DNA from: Setoptus koraiensis
Lineage: Eukaryota > Arthropoda
DNA length: 64,000 nt
Assembly (NCBI GenBank): GCA_048013815.1
Contig: CM106586.1
Location: forward strand, 19,840,001-19,904,000
Reading direction: 5' to 3'
The notes under the pieces are model-generated. The model was given only the letters and a program-made list of their open reading frames with translations. It searched no databases and was not told the DNA's origin. Both the position numbers and the translations under genes were made by a program. Shown here piece after piece: positions 38,704-48,032 of this stretch (position 1 is its first letter; every line of letters begins with the position of its first letter).

Positions 38704-38845
38704 ATTCAGAAGCTGAAGAAACACATGTCATAATATCTGCCAGATATTATCTGGTTTCTCAAATCCAGTGAGGTGCCAACAACAGCGTCCGTTGATGGCC
38801 CAATGTCATAAGTAGTATTATGCTAGGAACTTTTACAATCATTGT

Positions 38846-40892
38846 TTATGGTGACGATTTCCATACTTTTCTTGTACAATAGTCGCTAGCAGCACAAGCT
38901 TTAGCATGAGCCGAAGATTGACACCAGTAGCCAGGTCCGAAGGAACATTTTGCGGCACCTAATAGATGCTTGTTGGAACTTTTGGGGCACAAACCTATGT
39001 CCTGACACAGTTGTTTTGGACTGTTCATGGTGCCTATAGCTCTCAATATCTCGGGTCCGAACGTGTCGATAATGAGACGGCATTCGTTGCGATTGGAGTT
39101 GGGAAAATTGTTACAAATGGTATCAACTAGATGAGAGATGTCCCTGTCCACAGATTGAGTGGCTAGTAATTTGTCTATATAGGCTACTGTTGATTCGCAA
39201 GTATCGCAGTAATTGTCATTTCTGGTCAGACTGTCTAGGTTTGGTTTCGGTTTGCACATTTCTATATCTTCACAAAACTCTTCACCGTTAAGCTTATGCA
39301 CTATGACTTCGAAGATTTTTCCCGAGTATTCTTCGACCATTCTTCTGCAAGTTTTAGCCACGTCCTTATCAGTTATTTGTGCGCATATTTTGTTTTCCAA
39401 TATATTCTTCAACTCGTTCTCTGACTGCACGTTGGATAATTTGCTCTTGACGAAGTGAATAAATAACTTGCATTCTAAACAAGCTTCGCTTGTTGCGTTG
39501 AGGATCTCATCCAATTGAGTGAAGAATGTCTTGAATGAGCCCGTCTGGGTTGATGGTGGCGACTCGCGGTGTTTAGCGGGAACGGGTGACATCCTGTTTG
39601 GCACGTCATAGGTGCACAAGTCAAGCATCATGCAAACCAACTCAGGAGCGCTCTCGTCGATCAAGATTTTAACGATTTCATCGGCGTACCGATCGACAAA
39701 TTCATCACACTGCTTGCGTTTGGGACCAGCTTTGTAAACAATTTGGCAGACCTCTCTCAGAGCTGCTTCAATGCTTTCCTCTGTGCGATTTTGGTTAATT
39801 AGCGGAAGTATTTGTTTGATAACGGTCTTGCACAGCATGCATGGTACCGCGTCTTTGTGTTCTACCGATGAGACATCCTTGTCTTGAGCCGGCTCGATAA
39901 GTTTGACGCTCGTCTGGGGGCCAAGACTAGCAAAATCGTCGAGGGTTGGCAAGAGCATATCCTGAAAGTATGAAGACACGATAGTTGATTTTTTGGGACA
40001 CAGCTGTACTGCGGCACAATATGCCTTGGCGTTCATGTGCTCCACGAATTGTATCAATTGATCGAATTGGTTGTTGAGCAGATCGTCGCATTCTTGGTCC
40101 TGGTGGATTTTGTTGAGATAGCTGCAGAGCTGCTTGATACCGTCTCTGATTTGGTTGACATTCTTTGGATCTGTGAGACTCTCCTTGAATTGGTTGACTG
40201 TGTCGACACAAATGTTGCAAACAACATCCCCGTCGTCTTGATCTGATGTTGCGCGTAATGCCGTCGTGCCGTCAATCTCTGCCGGTCCGCAGGCACCGAT
40301 TTGGTCGCAGTGTGAGGCCGGATTAATGTTGTCCATGGTCTGGAACATCTTGGCGACCATGTATTGGCACTGTTTTGTATAGAATGGTTGTTAGAATCGG
40401 GTGTTAGAATCGGGTGTTAGAATCGGGTGCAAGTGCTGGCTGCATAATGAACGACGACAGACAGTGTGTTGGGTGGCAAAGAACGAATACTTACGGGACC
40501 GTCTCTGTAGTCGGTGGCGGCCGGATATTGTTCGCGACAGAAGCGCATCATAGCGTCTCTGAATGCGCCTCTGGTGGCCGTGCTGTTCAAGCGATGCAAA
40601 TACGACACAGTCGATTTGCACCCCTGACAAAAGTTGGAGCCAGCCGGTTGTTTTGTTACGTCTTGGTGGGCCCGCGCTGCAATTGATCGTGAACACGGGT
40701 TAATTAATCGTTGGTTGAGTTTTGCAATAGACTGTGAGTGAATACTATTCAGCCGTTCCAGCTATTCACCGAACAGCTGACGGAACGGGAAGGTCAGGGG
40801 GAAAATTGATAGGGATACTCACCGATTTGAATGAAGGCGCAAGCAACCATGAGAACGACTGCCAGTTGGGCAGCGTTTCGAATAAAAGCCAT
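38846..40892 (-). CDS. PSAP: Prosaposin / saposin-like lysosomal sphingolipid activator precursor
   Basis: Three exons join in frame: 40892-40823, 40676-40495 and 40369-38846, all GT-AG, giving 591 residues. Exon 1 encodes a signal peptide (MAFIRNAAQLAVVLMVACAF). Exon 2 and the start of exon 3 form the first saposin B domain with six cysteines (C40, C43, C70, C85, C105, C111). Four more saposin B domains follow at roughly 134-207, 260-342, 378-456 and 471-550, each with the CxxC...C...C...CxxxxxC pattern. A C-terminal saposin A domain (CSFGPGYWC, CTRKVW) closes the protein. Saposins are cut from the precursor in lysosomes and present sphingolipids to hydrolases. There are five saposin B domains instead of the vertebrate four, and no N-terminal saposin A domain is evident. 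Several Asn-x-Ser/Thr sites are visible. Confidence 0.93.
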
Positions 40893-41084
40893 GTCTGGTG
40901 ATACTGTATATACGTCGTTGTTGATACTGTATATATGTCGCTGTTGTTGTTGTTGTTGTCGTTGATACTGTATATATGTGGTTGTTGTTGTTGACTGGGG
41001 TCTCGTTGTTGTGGTTGGTCGAATATCTGTGAGTGTGTCGGTTGTGGTCCGAGAATACGACTGAACGATGATTCGAACTGAATA

Positions 41085-41094
41085 AATATATATG
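41085..41094 (-). promoter_or_regulatory. Candidate TATA box of prosaposin
   Basis: The minus strand reads CATATATATTTATT about 190 bp upstream of the prosaposin ATG. GTT-rich tandem TGATACTGTATATA units lie in the intervening leader (40900-40985). Confidence 0.4.
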
Positions 41095-41117
41095 TTATCG
41101 GGTCGTGTCCGTGTCAC

Positions 41118-41912
41118 AATGTATTGCGGGGCGGCGGTTTGCTGATGCCAACAGTAACACAGGGAATCGCTAGTGATATCTGCTTGTTGCCAATTTTTCT
41201 CGTCTATTGTTGTTGTTTTTGTTGGTCGATTTGTCGAGATTTATCGTCTGATTGGTATAATTGATATTGGTGTAGCATTTATATGTATGATTCACAATAC
41301 AAATGTTAGTTTAGTGCGTTGCACGGTACGACGACACACAGCAAAAGTCGCTGTTTGTTGTTATTATTTGCCATGGCGAGGGCGAGTTAAATATTTCATC
41401 GTTGTTATCATCGTGGGCTATCTCTCGCACAACTCCAATGAGCTCACAAATCACAACAACAACAACAACAACAACAATGGGGCACGACACGCCCCATTAT
41501 TGTTGCCGGCCAGCGGTTTTGTCGGCTGCGGTCCGCGGACCGCAGCCGACAAAACCGTTGACTCACAACGGTCAGTGTGTGCGCGTCTTTTGGTCCAATA
41601 GGCACAGCGCGTCTTGGCCCACTGTGCACAGCGCGAGTGGGCCAAAAGTCTTGAGCGACGGGGCGTGGCGGCGGTGGTACGCCACAAACCTCGAAAGTCC
41701 CGACTCGGGACTCCCGAGGTCCGCTGGGCACGGGGGCAGGCCGGCGCGCACCGCAAGCTCGCACCCAATGGCCCAATGCTCGTTGTTATCAGCAGTTCAA
41801 CATGGCCAATAATGGCATAATTGACTGGCACGATCTTGCCAGACGACAACTGATAATATCGCTCGAGTTGCGGGCGCCCATCCGCCGCTATTATGCTGAT
41901 TCATACATCACA
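41118..41912. other. Intergenic region holding a GC-rich hairpin cluster
   Basis: Upstream of prosaposin no coding region is supported. The middle part (41470-41720) contains five separate inverted repeats, listed as its own feature. Open frames here read through the palindromes on both strands and are not credible genes. Confidence 0.5.
41470..41720. repeat. Cluster of five hairpins including a perfect 44-bp palindrome
   Basis: Hairpin A uses AATGGGGC (41476-41483) with GCCCCATT (41491-41498). Palindrome B is perfect over 44 bp (41514-41557) and centred on CCGCGG. Hairpin C pairs TTGGCCCACT (41614-41623) with AGTGGGCCAA (41636-41645). Hairpin D pairs GTGGCG (41665-41670) with CGCCAC (41680-41685). 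Hairpin E pairs CCTCG/CGAGG outside AGTCCCGA/TCGGGACT (41689-41719). The cluster is much more GC-rich than its flanks. It could be a structured RNA, a foldback element or a boundary site; no known family is recognised. Confidence 0.75.
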
Positions 41913-42083
41913 ATGAACATCATGAGACTGTTAATATCAGCAGTCTTGTTTACTGGAGTTTCGCTGTTCCTTGCTCCGATGCCGAGCGCACCAATGCAAC
42001 GCGATCGCTCACAAGCCGGATTCACAAGTCAGAGACATCGTCAATATAAATATGCAGTACACAATGGGATCGTCGTCGTCTAA
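41913..42083 (+). CDS. Possible small secreted peptide precursor
   Basis: An ATG in good context (CACAATGAA) opens a 56-codon frame. It starts with a convincing signal peptide (MNIMRLLISAVLFTGVSLFL) followed by APMPSAPMQRDRSQ and a basic tail. It may be a complete short peptide or the first exon of a spliced gene. No TATA box, no partner exon and no known family could be identified, so chance is a real alternative. Confidence 0.25.
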   Translation: MNIMRLLISAVLFTGVSLFLAPMPSAPMQRDRSQAGFTSQRHRQYKYAVHNGIVVV

Positions 42084-43799
42084 TCAACATATCCTCGCCA
42101 ATCAATCAGGAAATGCGATCTATTTGTGCAATGTCGCGCGCCGCTTGATAACTCCACAAGCTTGATAGCTCCACAAGCTTGATAGCTCCACAAGCTTGAT
42201 AGCTCCGCAAGCTTGATAGCTCCACAAGGTTCACACACGTATCGAGTCGGCATGTTTTGTTGGCGTCTTTATCGACGCAACTCGACAACGTAACGCAATA
42301 TGGCCATTCGAGCATCATAAAGCTACGCTTTACACTTGCGTGAATAGCTGATGAATAGTTTGGATAGTCGGTGCGACATTCCCATTACATTCATATATTG
42401 ATGTAAGCCGCATATTTATATCGACGGCGAAGGCATGCTGCAAAATGGCTCTGTCTGGGGGAGTCGCGCGAGTTGAAAGCCAAGAGTTGAACGGCAACTG
42501 GCTAATCCCACGACAGATTGTTGCGAGAACAGCCTCTTGTGGGGGCCCCTGCTCACTGCACAAGCTTGTGGCTTCTCTAATTACCGGCTGCACGATGGAA
42601 ACAATGGAAACAACAATTATCGCTCGCTTATTAACTTTATAATGATACGCTGGCAAATGATGTTGCCAGTGTGCAGCAATTAGCGCTGTCGTTTAGAGCG
42701 TTGTCTATCACTTGTCTGCAAGTTCATCCAATGGCACAACAAACAGGCAACAAGCCACAATATGAATATCCCATGAATGTGTGGGCAAGCTCAGCCAGCT
42801 CAACAGCAACAACTCGACAACAACGACCCGACAACAGCAACAACCCGACAACTAAACACAAATTAAGCTCAAGAAACACGCACTGACAATATGTTATCAG
42901 CGATAATTTATCAGCGATAAGAGAGCCGATGACGTCAATTTATGAACTGACGGCCTAGCATGGCTTTGGCTTGTCACAGCGAACAGACAATGCAATCGTG
43001 GCGAAGCTTCGGTCAACTGGCTACGCTGGCGATGCTTTGGAACAAGACGGCTTAATGAATGTGCCAATTCTCAACTGTTTGCCAAGCTCGTTCGCCACTG
43101 CCATTGGTGCGGCATCGCAGCGAAACAGCTCAAGCCGACAAATCGATGCGGCTCAGTCATGAACTAAACGATGAATCACACGATGAATCACACGATGATC
43201 TCGTGATGAACATTTGCCGAGCATGTATCGAGCCAGCATCGAATTGATTTCGAAGAATAACTGCAAAACAACGGTGTCAGCAGACACGAATGGCCCCTCA
43301 ACAGTCGATTTGAGAAAATCTTCAGCCGTCGGCCATTGAGTGGCGAGGATAGAGCCAGCTCAATTAAGGCCAGTCGAGCAACTCGACTGAGCACAGACGC
43401 GGGGAGCCAATGGGGCCAAGAGACGAGACGTTTCAGGGTTTGCCGATCATCGTGTGTGATAATCAGGTTGTTTATTGTGTTGATAGTTTCAGTGATAGTT
43501 TGTACAATGAGGAATCGGTTTTGATTGGCGACCGACTCGGCAACGAAACTAAGCGACACAAAGCATGCGATTCGATGTTGTCCACCTAATTATAACTAAT
43601 TATACTATCTACCGTCTGTCGGACACTTGGCTCACCTGGCGGTGAGCTCAATGTCCCGCGGGATGTCCGACAAAGCCCCGAGGGATGGCGATGGGGCGTG
43701 GGGGCAAGGGGGCAAGGGCACGCACAAAGAACTTGCTGGCATGAGATGTTTTGTGTTCTTTGTGATGATGCTGTTTTGGCTGGTGCTCATTTATGACGC
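42084..43799. other. Non-coding stretch before the small cuticle-like gene
   Basis: No supported gene. It holds a 17-bp HindIII-containing minisatellite and featureless open frames below 125 codons. Confidence 0.45.
42142..42229. repeat. 17-bp tandem repeat, 5 copies, each with AAGCTT
   Basis: Copies of AGCTTGATAGCTCCACA follow each other with few changes. Confidence 0.9.
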
Positions 43800-44118
43800 T
43801 CATTTCTTCAATAGGAGCGCTGCCCCGGGGTAGGCAGCGTATCCGTATGATGCAATTGGGGCGGCAACTGGTGCGGCCACGGTGTGTGCGGGCCAGCCAG
43901 CGTATCCGTAGGCCGGGTAAGCTCCGCCGTAGTAGATTTGGGCCGAGGCGACAGCGACGAAAGCGGCCAAGAGGGCGACGATGATCTATCCATGTCAACA
44001 GCAACAGATAATCAGCAACAGGTAATGAAACGAGAGCGTTGGTTAGGCTTCGTTGGTTTGGGTCGCTTGTGGCATGAGTATTTTATGAATGAATGATACT
44101 TACGATTGCTCGAGACAT
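43800..44118 (-). CDS. Small Tyr/Ala/Gly-rich secreted (cuticle-like) protein
   Basis: Two exons join in frame. Exon 1 (44118-44104) encodes MSRAI and ends at a GTAAGT donor. Exon 2 (43985-43800) starts after GGATAG and ends in TGA. The 66-residue product begins with a signal peptide (MSRAIIIVALLAAFVAVASA) and then reads QIYYGGAYPAYGYAG with a second SYGYAAYPGAA motif. Short secreted Tyr/Gly/Ala-rich proteins of this kind are common in arthropod cuticle, and a tiny first exon that splits the signal peptide is typical of cuticle genes. A TATAAATA box lies about 140 bp upstream of the ATG. The family is not more closely recognised. Confidence 0.65.
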
Positions 44119-44254
44119 TTTTGATTGTTGGTGTTTGGTTTGTTTGTGAGTGTCGTGCTGACGAAGATATTTGTTTGTTGTTTGGTTGGCGTTTGCTAAC
44201 TTGATCAGTTTGCTTGCTGGAGTTGAATGGTATATGTTGGCTCACCGTGTCGCC

Positions 44255-44262
44255 TATTTATA
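44255..44262 (-). promoter_or_regulatory. TATA box of the small cuticle-like gene
   Basis: The minus strand reads GAGTATAAATAGGCG, a strong TATAAATA match, 137-144 bp before the ATG at 44118. Confidence 0.65.
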
Positions 44263-44490
44263 CTCGCGTCAGTCGGGGCCCCGCTCCAGCCAGTCAGCCA
44301 CTGAGCAGCCGCTCAACAGCCGATCAACAGCCACTCAATAGCTACTCAATAGCTGGCAAGGGCAACAATAGGGCAACACAGCGCAAATAGCAGCCAGCAC
44401 GTGCAACGCGCAACAATAACGGGTGGGACGAGCCGTAACGCGCTCGTGCTGTGCGCTTTGGCCAATTAATTAATCGGCTATTCATTCATA

Positions 44491-44730
44491 ATGGCAACGC
44501 TGATAATCGCGCTGATTTGCATAGTTGCCTCTGCAGCAGCAGCAGCAACAGCAGCAACAGCGGCAGCAGCAGCGACAGCAGCAGCGACAGCAACACTGCA
44601 CACGAACGAGCCCACTCGTGATCGCTTTTGCACGTGCAGCCCCTCGATACGCCTAGGCATTGTAAGAGATTGTCAGAGATCATTGATAATGGTGGCGTCT
44701 GATATGCCAAGGCACGCTCATCGGGATTAG
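44491..44730 (+). CDS. Possible short secreted Ala-rich protein
   Basis: An ATG frame of 79 residues begins with a signal-like stretch (MATLIIALICIVASAAAAA), continues as an Ala/Thr run encoded by a GCA/ACA repeat and ends with a Cys-containing tail. It would be transcribed away from the cuticle-like gene. The repeat alone could create the Ala run, and no family is recognised, so it is listed only as a candidate. Confidence 0.2.
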   Translation: MATLIIALICIVASAAAAATAATAAAAATAAATATLHTNEPTRDRFCTCSPSIRLGIVRDCQRSLIMVASDMPRHAHRD

Positions 44731-46330
44731 GGCGACAAATGAAATTATAAATAAATATAAAATGAATATCCAGTAATCACCAGCGGAAAAGTGCGCGCAC
44801 GAGACAGGTGCGGCGACGAGTCTCTTTGCCGCTGGCCTCCTTCTTTTGTACATTCTTTGCATTATCTTGCACTGATTGTACGTTGTACGCAACATACAAC
44901 CCGCCAACAGGTAACGGTGACGAAGCCAGCCGAAGCTGTACAATGCACACCGTAAACCTGTTTGCCCGTCTACCTGTCGGGCGCCGGCGAACGTCGCAAG
45001 CAAACGAGGGGCACAGCTTGCAATCGTCGGCGTGATGGCTCACAACGTCTGGCGGCTCGGTGGCTGGCAAACTGGCGGCTTGATCGGTTGGCAAGTTGTT
45101 ATTCAAGTAACTGGCTCACTTACGCGCCGTGGCCTGGCGTGCTTGCGGCAGCGGGCTCGTTACAACAAACGATTGTGTTTGCATCTTGTTAATGGATAAT
45201 GACGCCATTTTGCGTTAAGGCATGTCGGTGGGCATGCAAATGATCTTGTTGCGTCGCTGGCAACTTTGTTTGCGGCCACAATTGCCTGCTGAACTTCACA
45301 GTGCGAACTTGGCACGCTCGAGGAGCGCTAATAATGGAAAATAAAATAAGCATTCAATGAATTATTAATTATTATTGATCGGAGCTCCTTCGTGAGAACG
45401 GCTGACGATGCCCTTGGCGGCTATTGTACTGCTATTATAACGTTATTGTATTATCTGTTTGCCAGTTTTATCCCTGTAACGGACGATAAATAAGCGATAA
45501 ACTGGTTGGCAGCTCGTGTTTATGTGCACAACGCGCGCGCCTTCCTCACAAACTTGATTATTACAATATTTGCTCTTGTCAGTTATTTTGTTGTCAGTTT
45601 ATGGAGACAATGATGCACCAACTAACACGATCTAATAGTGAATAATCATGATAGAGACGCCCGGCGTGTCAGTGATATATTTTACAGTTTGGATTATAGT
45701 TTGGGCGAAAAGTGGCGTCGACGAAACGAGTGACTGGCAAAATGGCATTTGTAGCAACCGTTTGTTTTTTTTGTGTTAGCAACCGTTTATTTTGCCGTAC
45801 GGCAATGCCAGATCATTCAAATCAATCGGGACGCAACGGAACAGGTTGTCGTCGTCGGCGGGCACGTTCTAGCCGACCATCGTTCGCGTTATCAACAGCC
45901 ATCATTGGCAAACTATTAACAAACTAGGCAATTTCGCCGGCTATTCATTCCATCTTTGGCGCCGTCATTGTGGGCGATCGACAGGCGCTCATTGGTCGAT
46001 CCGATCAATCGATCTTGAGAGCCGAGAGCCGAGAGCCGAGAATCGAGAATCGAGAATCGAGAATCGAGAATCGAGAATCGAGAATCGAGAATCGAGAATC
46101 GAGAATCGAGAATCGAGAATCGAGAATCGAGAATCGAGAATTGAGAAGCTTTTTTGCTGCCATCGCTCGAAACAACAGCCAGCACACATCGCTCGCTATT
46201 CACCGCCACTGCTCGCTTGCTCATATCCGCTCACCCGGAACGCGGCCACCCGGTAACTCGGGTGCCTGCTAATGAATTGCTCGTGTTCAGCCAGGGAGAG
46301 AGAGATTTGGGTCTCGGTCGAGGTCGGCTC
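44731..46330. other. Intergenic stretch with a 7-bp minisatellite
   Basis: No supported gene. The clearest structure is the GAGAATC array at 46018-46145, listed separately. Confidence 0.45.
46018..46145. repeat. 7-bp GAGAATC minisatellite, about 18 copies
   Basis: Three GAGCCGA units lead into about fifteen GAGAATC units. Seven is not a multiple of three and the unit lacks stop codons, so all frames stay open and give peptides such as RIENRES on one strand and ILDSRFS on the other. These open frames are repeat artefacts. Confidence 0.95.
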
Positions 46331-46343
46331 TTTATTTACATAA

Positions 46344-47288
46344 TCACAGAAATTCTTCGATTTCCTCCGGTGCCAGATTTGGCAAGATGTCGCCACTGCC
46401 GGCTGCTGCATTGGCGGCCGGATCGAGCGCCGGTGGGGCCGCACAAGCTTGACTGGCCGGCGCATTCGGGCCACCACACCAATAGGCCGGCTGGCGCGGG
46501 CCGGCGAGCCCAACCAACTGCGGTATCACTGCGGTTGCCGGTGGTGAAGTAATTGCTGCTGCTGCAACTGGCTGATGCAACATCGAACAGTGTTTGTGTG
46601 TATTGTTTGCTTGCCATAGCGATGGTAGCCAAGTGTCTTGGCGGTTGCACAAATTGGTTGCTGCCAGCTGATTGTGACACTTGTCAAACATGATGCCAGA
46701 CTCGAGTTGGTGTTGGTGTTGACCATGTTGATGATGCAAGCGTTGTTGCGGCGTGTTGTTGTTGTTGTAATTACCGTCCGGGCTGTTGCTTACTTGATGA
46801 CAACAACGCTCCAGGTGAGCGGGACCAGCGTAACTGGCCGATGCTGTTGCTCGCTTCATGTCATGGTCACTTTTTGTTGTCATTGTTGTTGCTGCGATTA
46901 GACTGTTGTTGTTCTTTGGATAATTATTATAATTGTTGTTGTTTATTTCACTAAATGACTGCTGATTTTTTGACGACATGCAACCACAGCCACTGCCCAT
47001 TGGCAATTTCGGCAGCGTCGTGTTACAGGCCGTGGCACCCGCGCCAATCAACATGAACGCCGGCGTAGTGCTCGTGGGCTGCGGTTCGAAGAACGACCTC
47101 GGCAACTGACGCTGCCGCAGTGGCAAGCTAGCTCGCCGTGACGTCCCGCTTGCTCCGGGCGTCAAAATACAAAAAAGTTCCTCTAGGTCCTTCATGGTGC
47201 CTCTGTTGGCCTTCTGCTGCTGCTGTTGCTGTTGCTGATGTTGTGGCTTGTCGATGTTGTTGATGTTGACACAGTTACTTTGTTGCAT
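46344..47288 (-). CDS. Low-complexity protein with a possible TEAD-binding LPxSFF motif
   Basis: The ATG at 47288 opens 314 codons; a second in-frame ATG at 47195 (MKDLEELFCILTPG) looks like a better conserved beginning after a poly-Gln run. A compact motif follows: SLPLRQRQLPRSFFEPQP. R-x-L-P-x-S-F-[F/W]-x-x-P motifs bind TEAD factors in FAM181-type proteins, so a TEAD-cofactor role is possible. The middle is Asn/Gln/His-rich. The C terminus (PAYWCGG ... ILPNLAPEEIEEFL) is acidic and looks selected. It is a single exon with a TATA-like element about 200 bp upstream and an AATAAA (46331-46336) just after the stop. I do not recognise the gene with certainty. Confidence 0.6.
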   Translation of the reverse strand: MQQSNCVNINNIDKPQHQQQQQQQQKANRGTMKDLEELFCILTPGASGTSRRASLPLRQRQLPRSFFEPQPTSTTPAFMLIGAGATACNTTLPKLPMGSGCGCMSSKNQQSFSEINNNNYNNYPKNNNSLIAATTMTTKSDHDMKRATASASYAGPAHLERCCHQVSNSPDGNYNNNNTPQQRLHHQHGQHQHQLESGIMFDKCHNQLAATNLCNRQDTWLPSLWQANNTHKHCSMLHQPVAAAAITSPPATAVIPQLVGLAGPRQPAYWCGGPNAPASQACAAPPALDPAANAAAGSGDILPNLAPEEIEEFL

Positions 47289-47297
47289 TGTATGCAA

Positions 47298-47923
47298 ATA
47301 TCACATGCTCAACCTGACACAACTGACAGTTGACAATTGCCGCTACTCAGCAACAACAACAACAACAAACGAGCAACACTGTCTGTCGTGTGTTTATCTC
47401 CAACAACCGGCTGTCATTCCGCCGACAACTACTATACGCTGCTGCTGAACGCTGCTGGTCGTGGTGCCATATGCTCCTGATGTATATATATTTATATATT
47501 TAGCAGTAAGTGGTTGCCAGTAACACAATTGCCACAACACTAGCGAACACGAAATAGTAAAACTAAATACAAAATCCACCTTCACACAGCTACCTTGATG
47601 ACGACTGCCACGGTGCTGGTATTGCGTTTCAGAAAGTGTCAGTCATTGTCATTGCCACTATACCTCTAGCTTGGCAAGTTTAATTCTGCAGTTACTCTTG
47701 GGCACATCTATTTATTTCGCCGTTGTTTCCAACCTAATGATGATACACGCCATGATATACAAACAAAACAAAAACAAAAACTAGCCATCTCTGTATGCCA
47801 TCTACAGTAATTTACAGTCTCCAAATATGGCTACTGTTGCTAATGCCTCGATTGTCTCGAAATCTATGTAATCTATCATTATTATGTATATTGTATGTAT
47901 GCTGGTGCTGCTAAATGCGAAAA
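47298..47923. other. Intergenic region between the LPxSFF gene and Bicaudal-C
   Basis: It contains the TATA-like promoter of the left gene and the 3' flank of Bicaudal-C. Nothing else is apparent. Confidence 0.5.
47483..47496 (-). promoter_or_regulatory. TATA-like element of the LPxSFF gene
   Basis: The minus strand reads TATAAATATATATA about 195-210 bp before the ATG at 47288. The whole segment is AT-rich, so the match could be chance. Confidence 0.4.
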
Positions 47924-47929
47924 TTTATT
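47924..47929 (-). terminator. Polyadenylation signal of Bicaudal-C
   Basis: The minus strand reads AATAAA about 105 bp after the Bicaudal-C stop. Confidence 0.55.
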
Positions 47930-48032
47930 CAATTATAACTTTTTTTAACGCGCAATGTTCAAATGTGCGATAAGAGAGATCGATTTTAATTGGATTATAA
48001 TAAGCGTTTATAATAACGATTATAACACGACT

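Noticed and set aside
45916-46272. Coding-like repeats RIENRES (plus) and ILDSRFS (minus)
   Set aside because: Pure readings of the 7-bp minisatellite in different frames.
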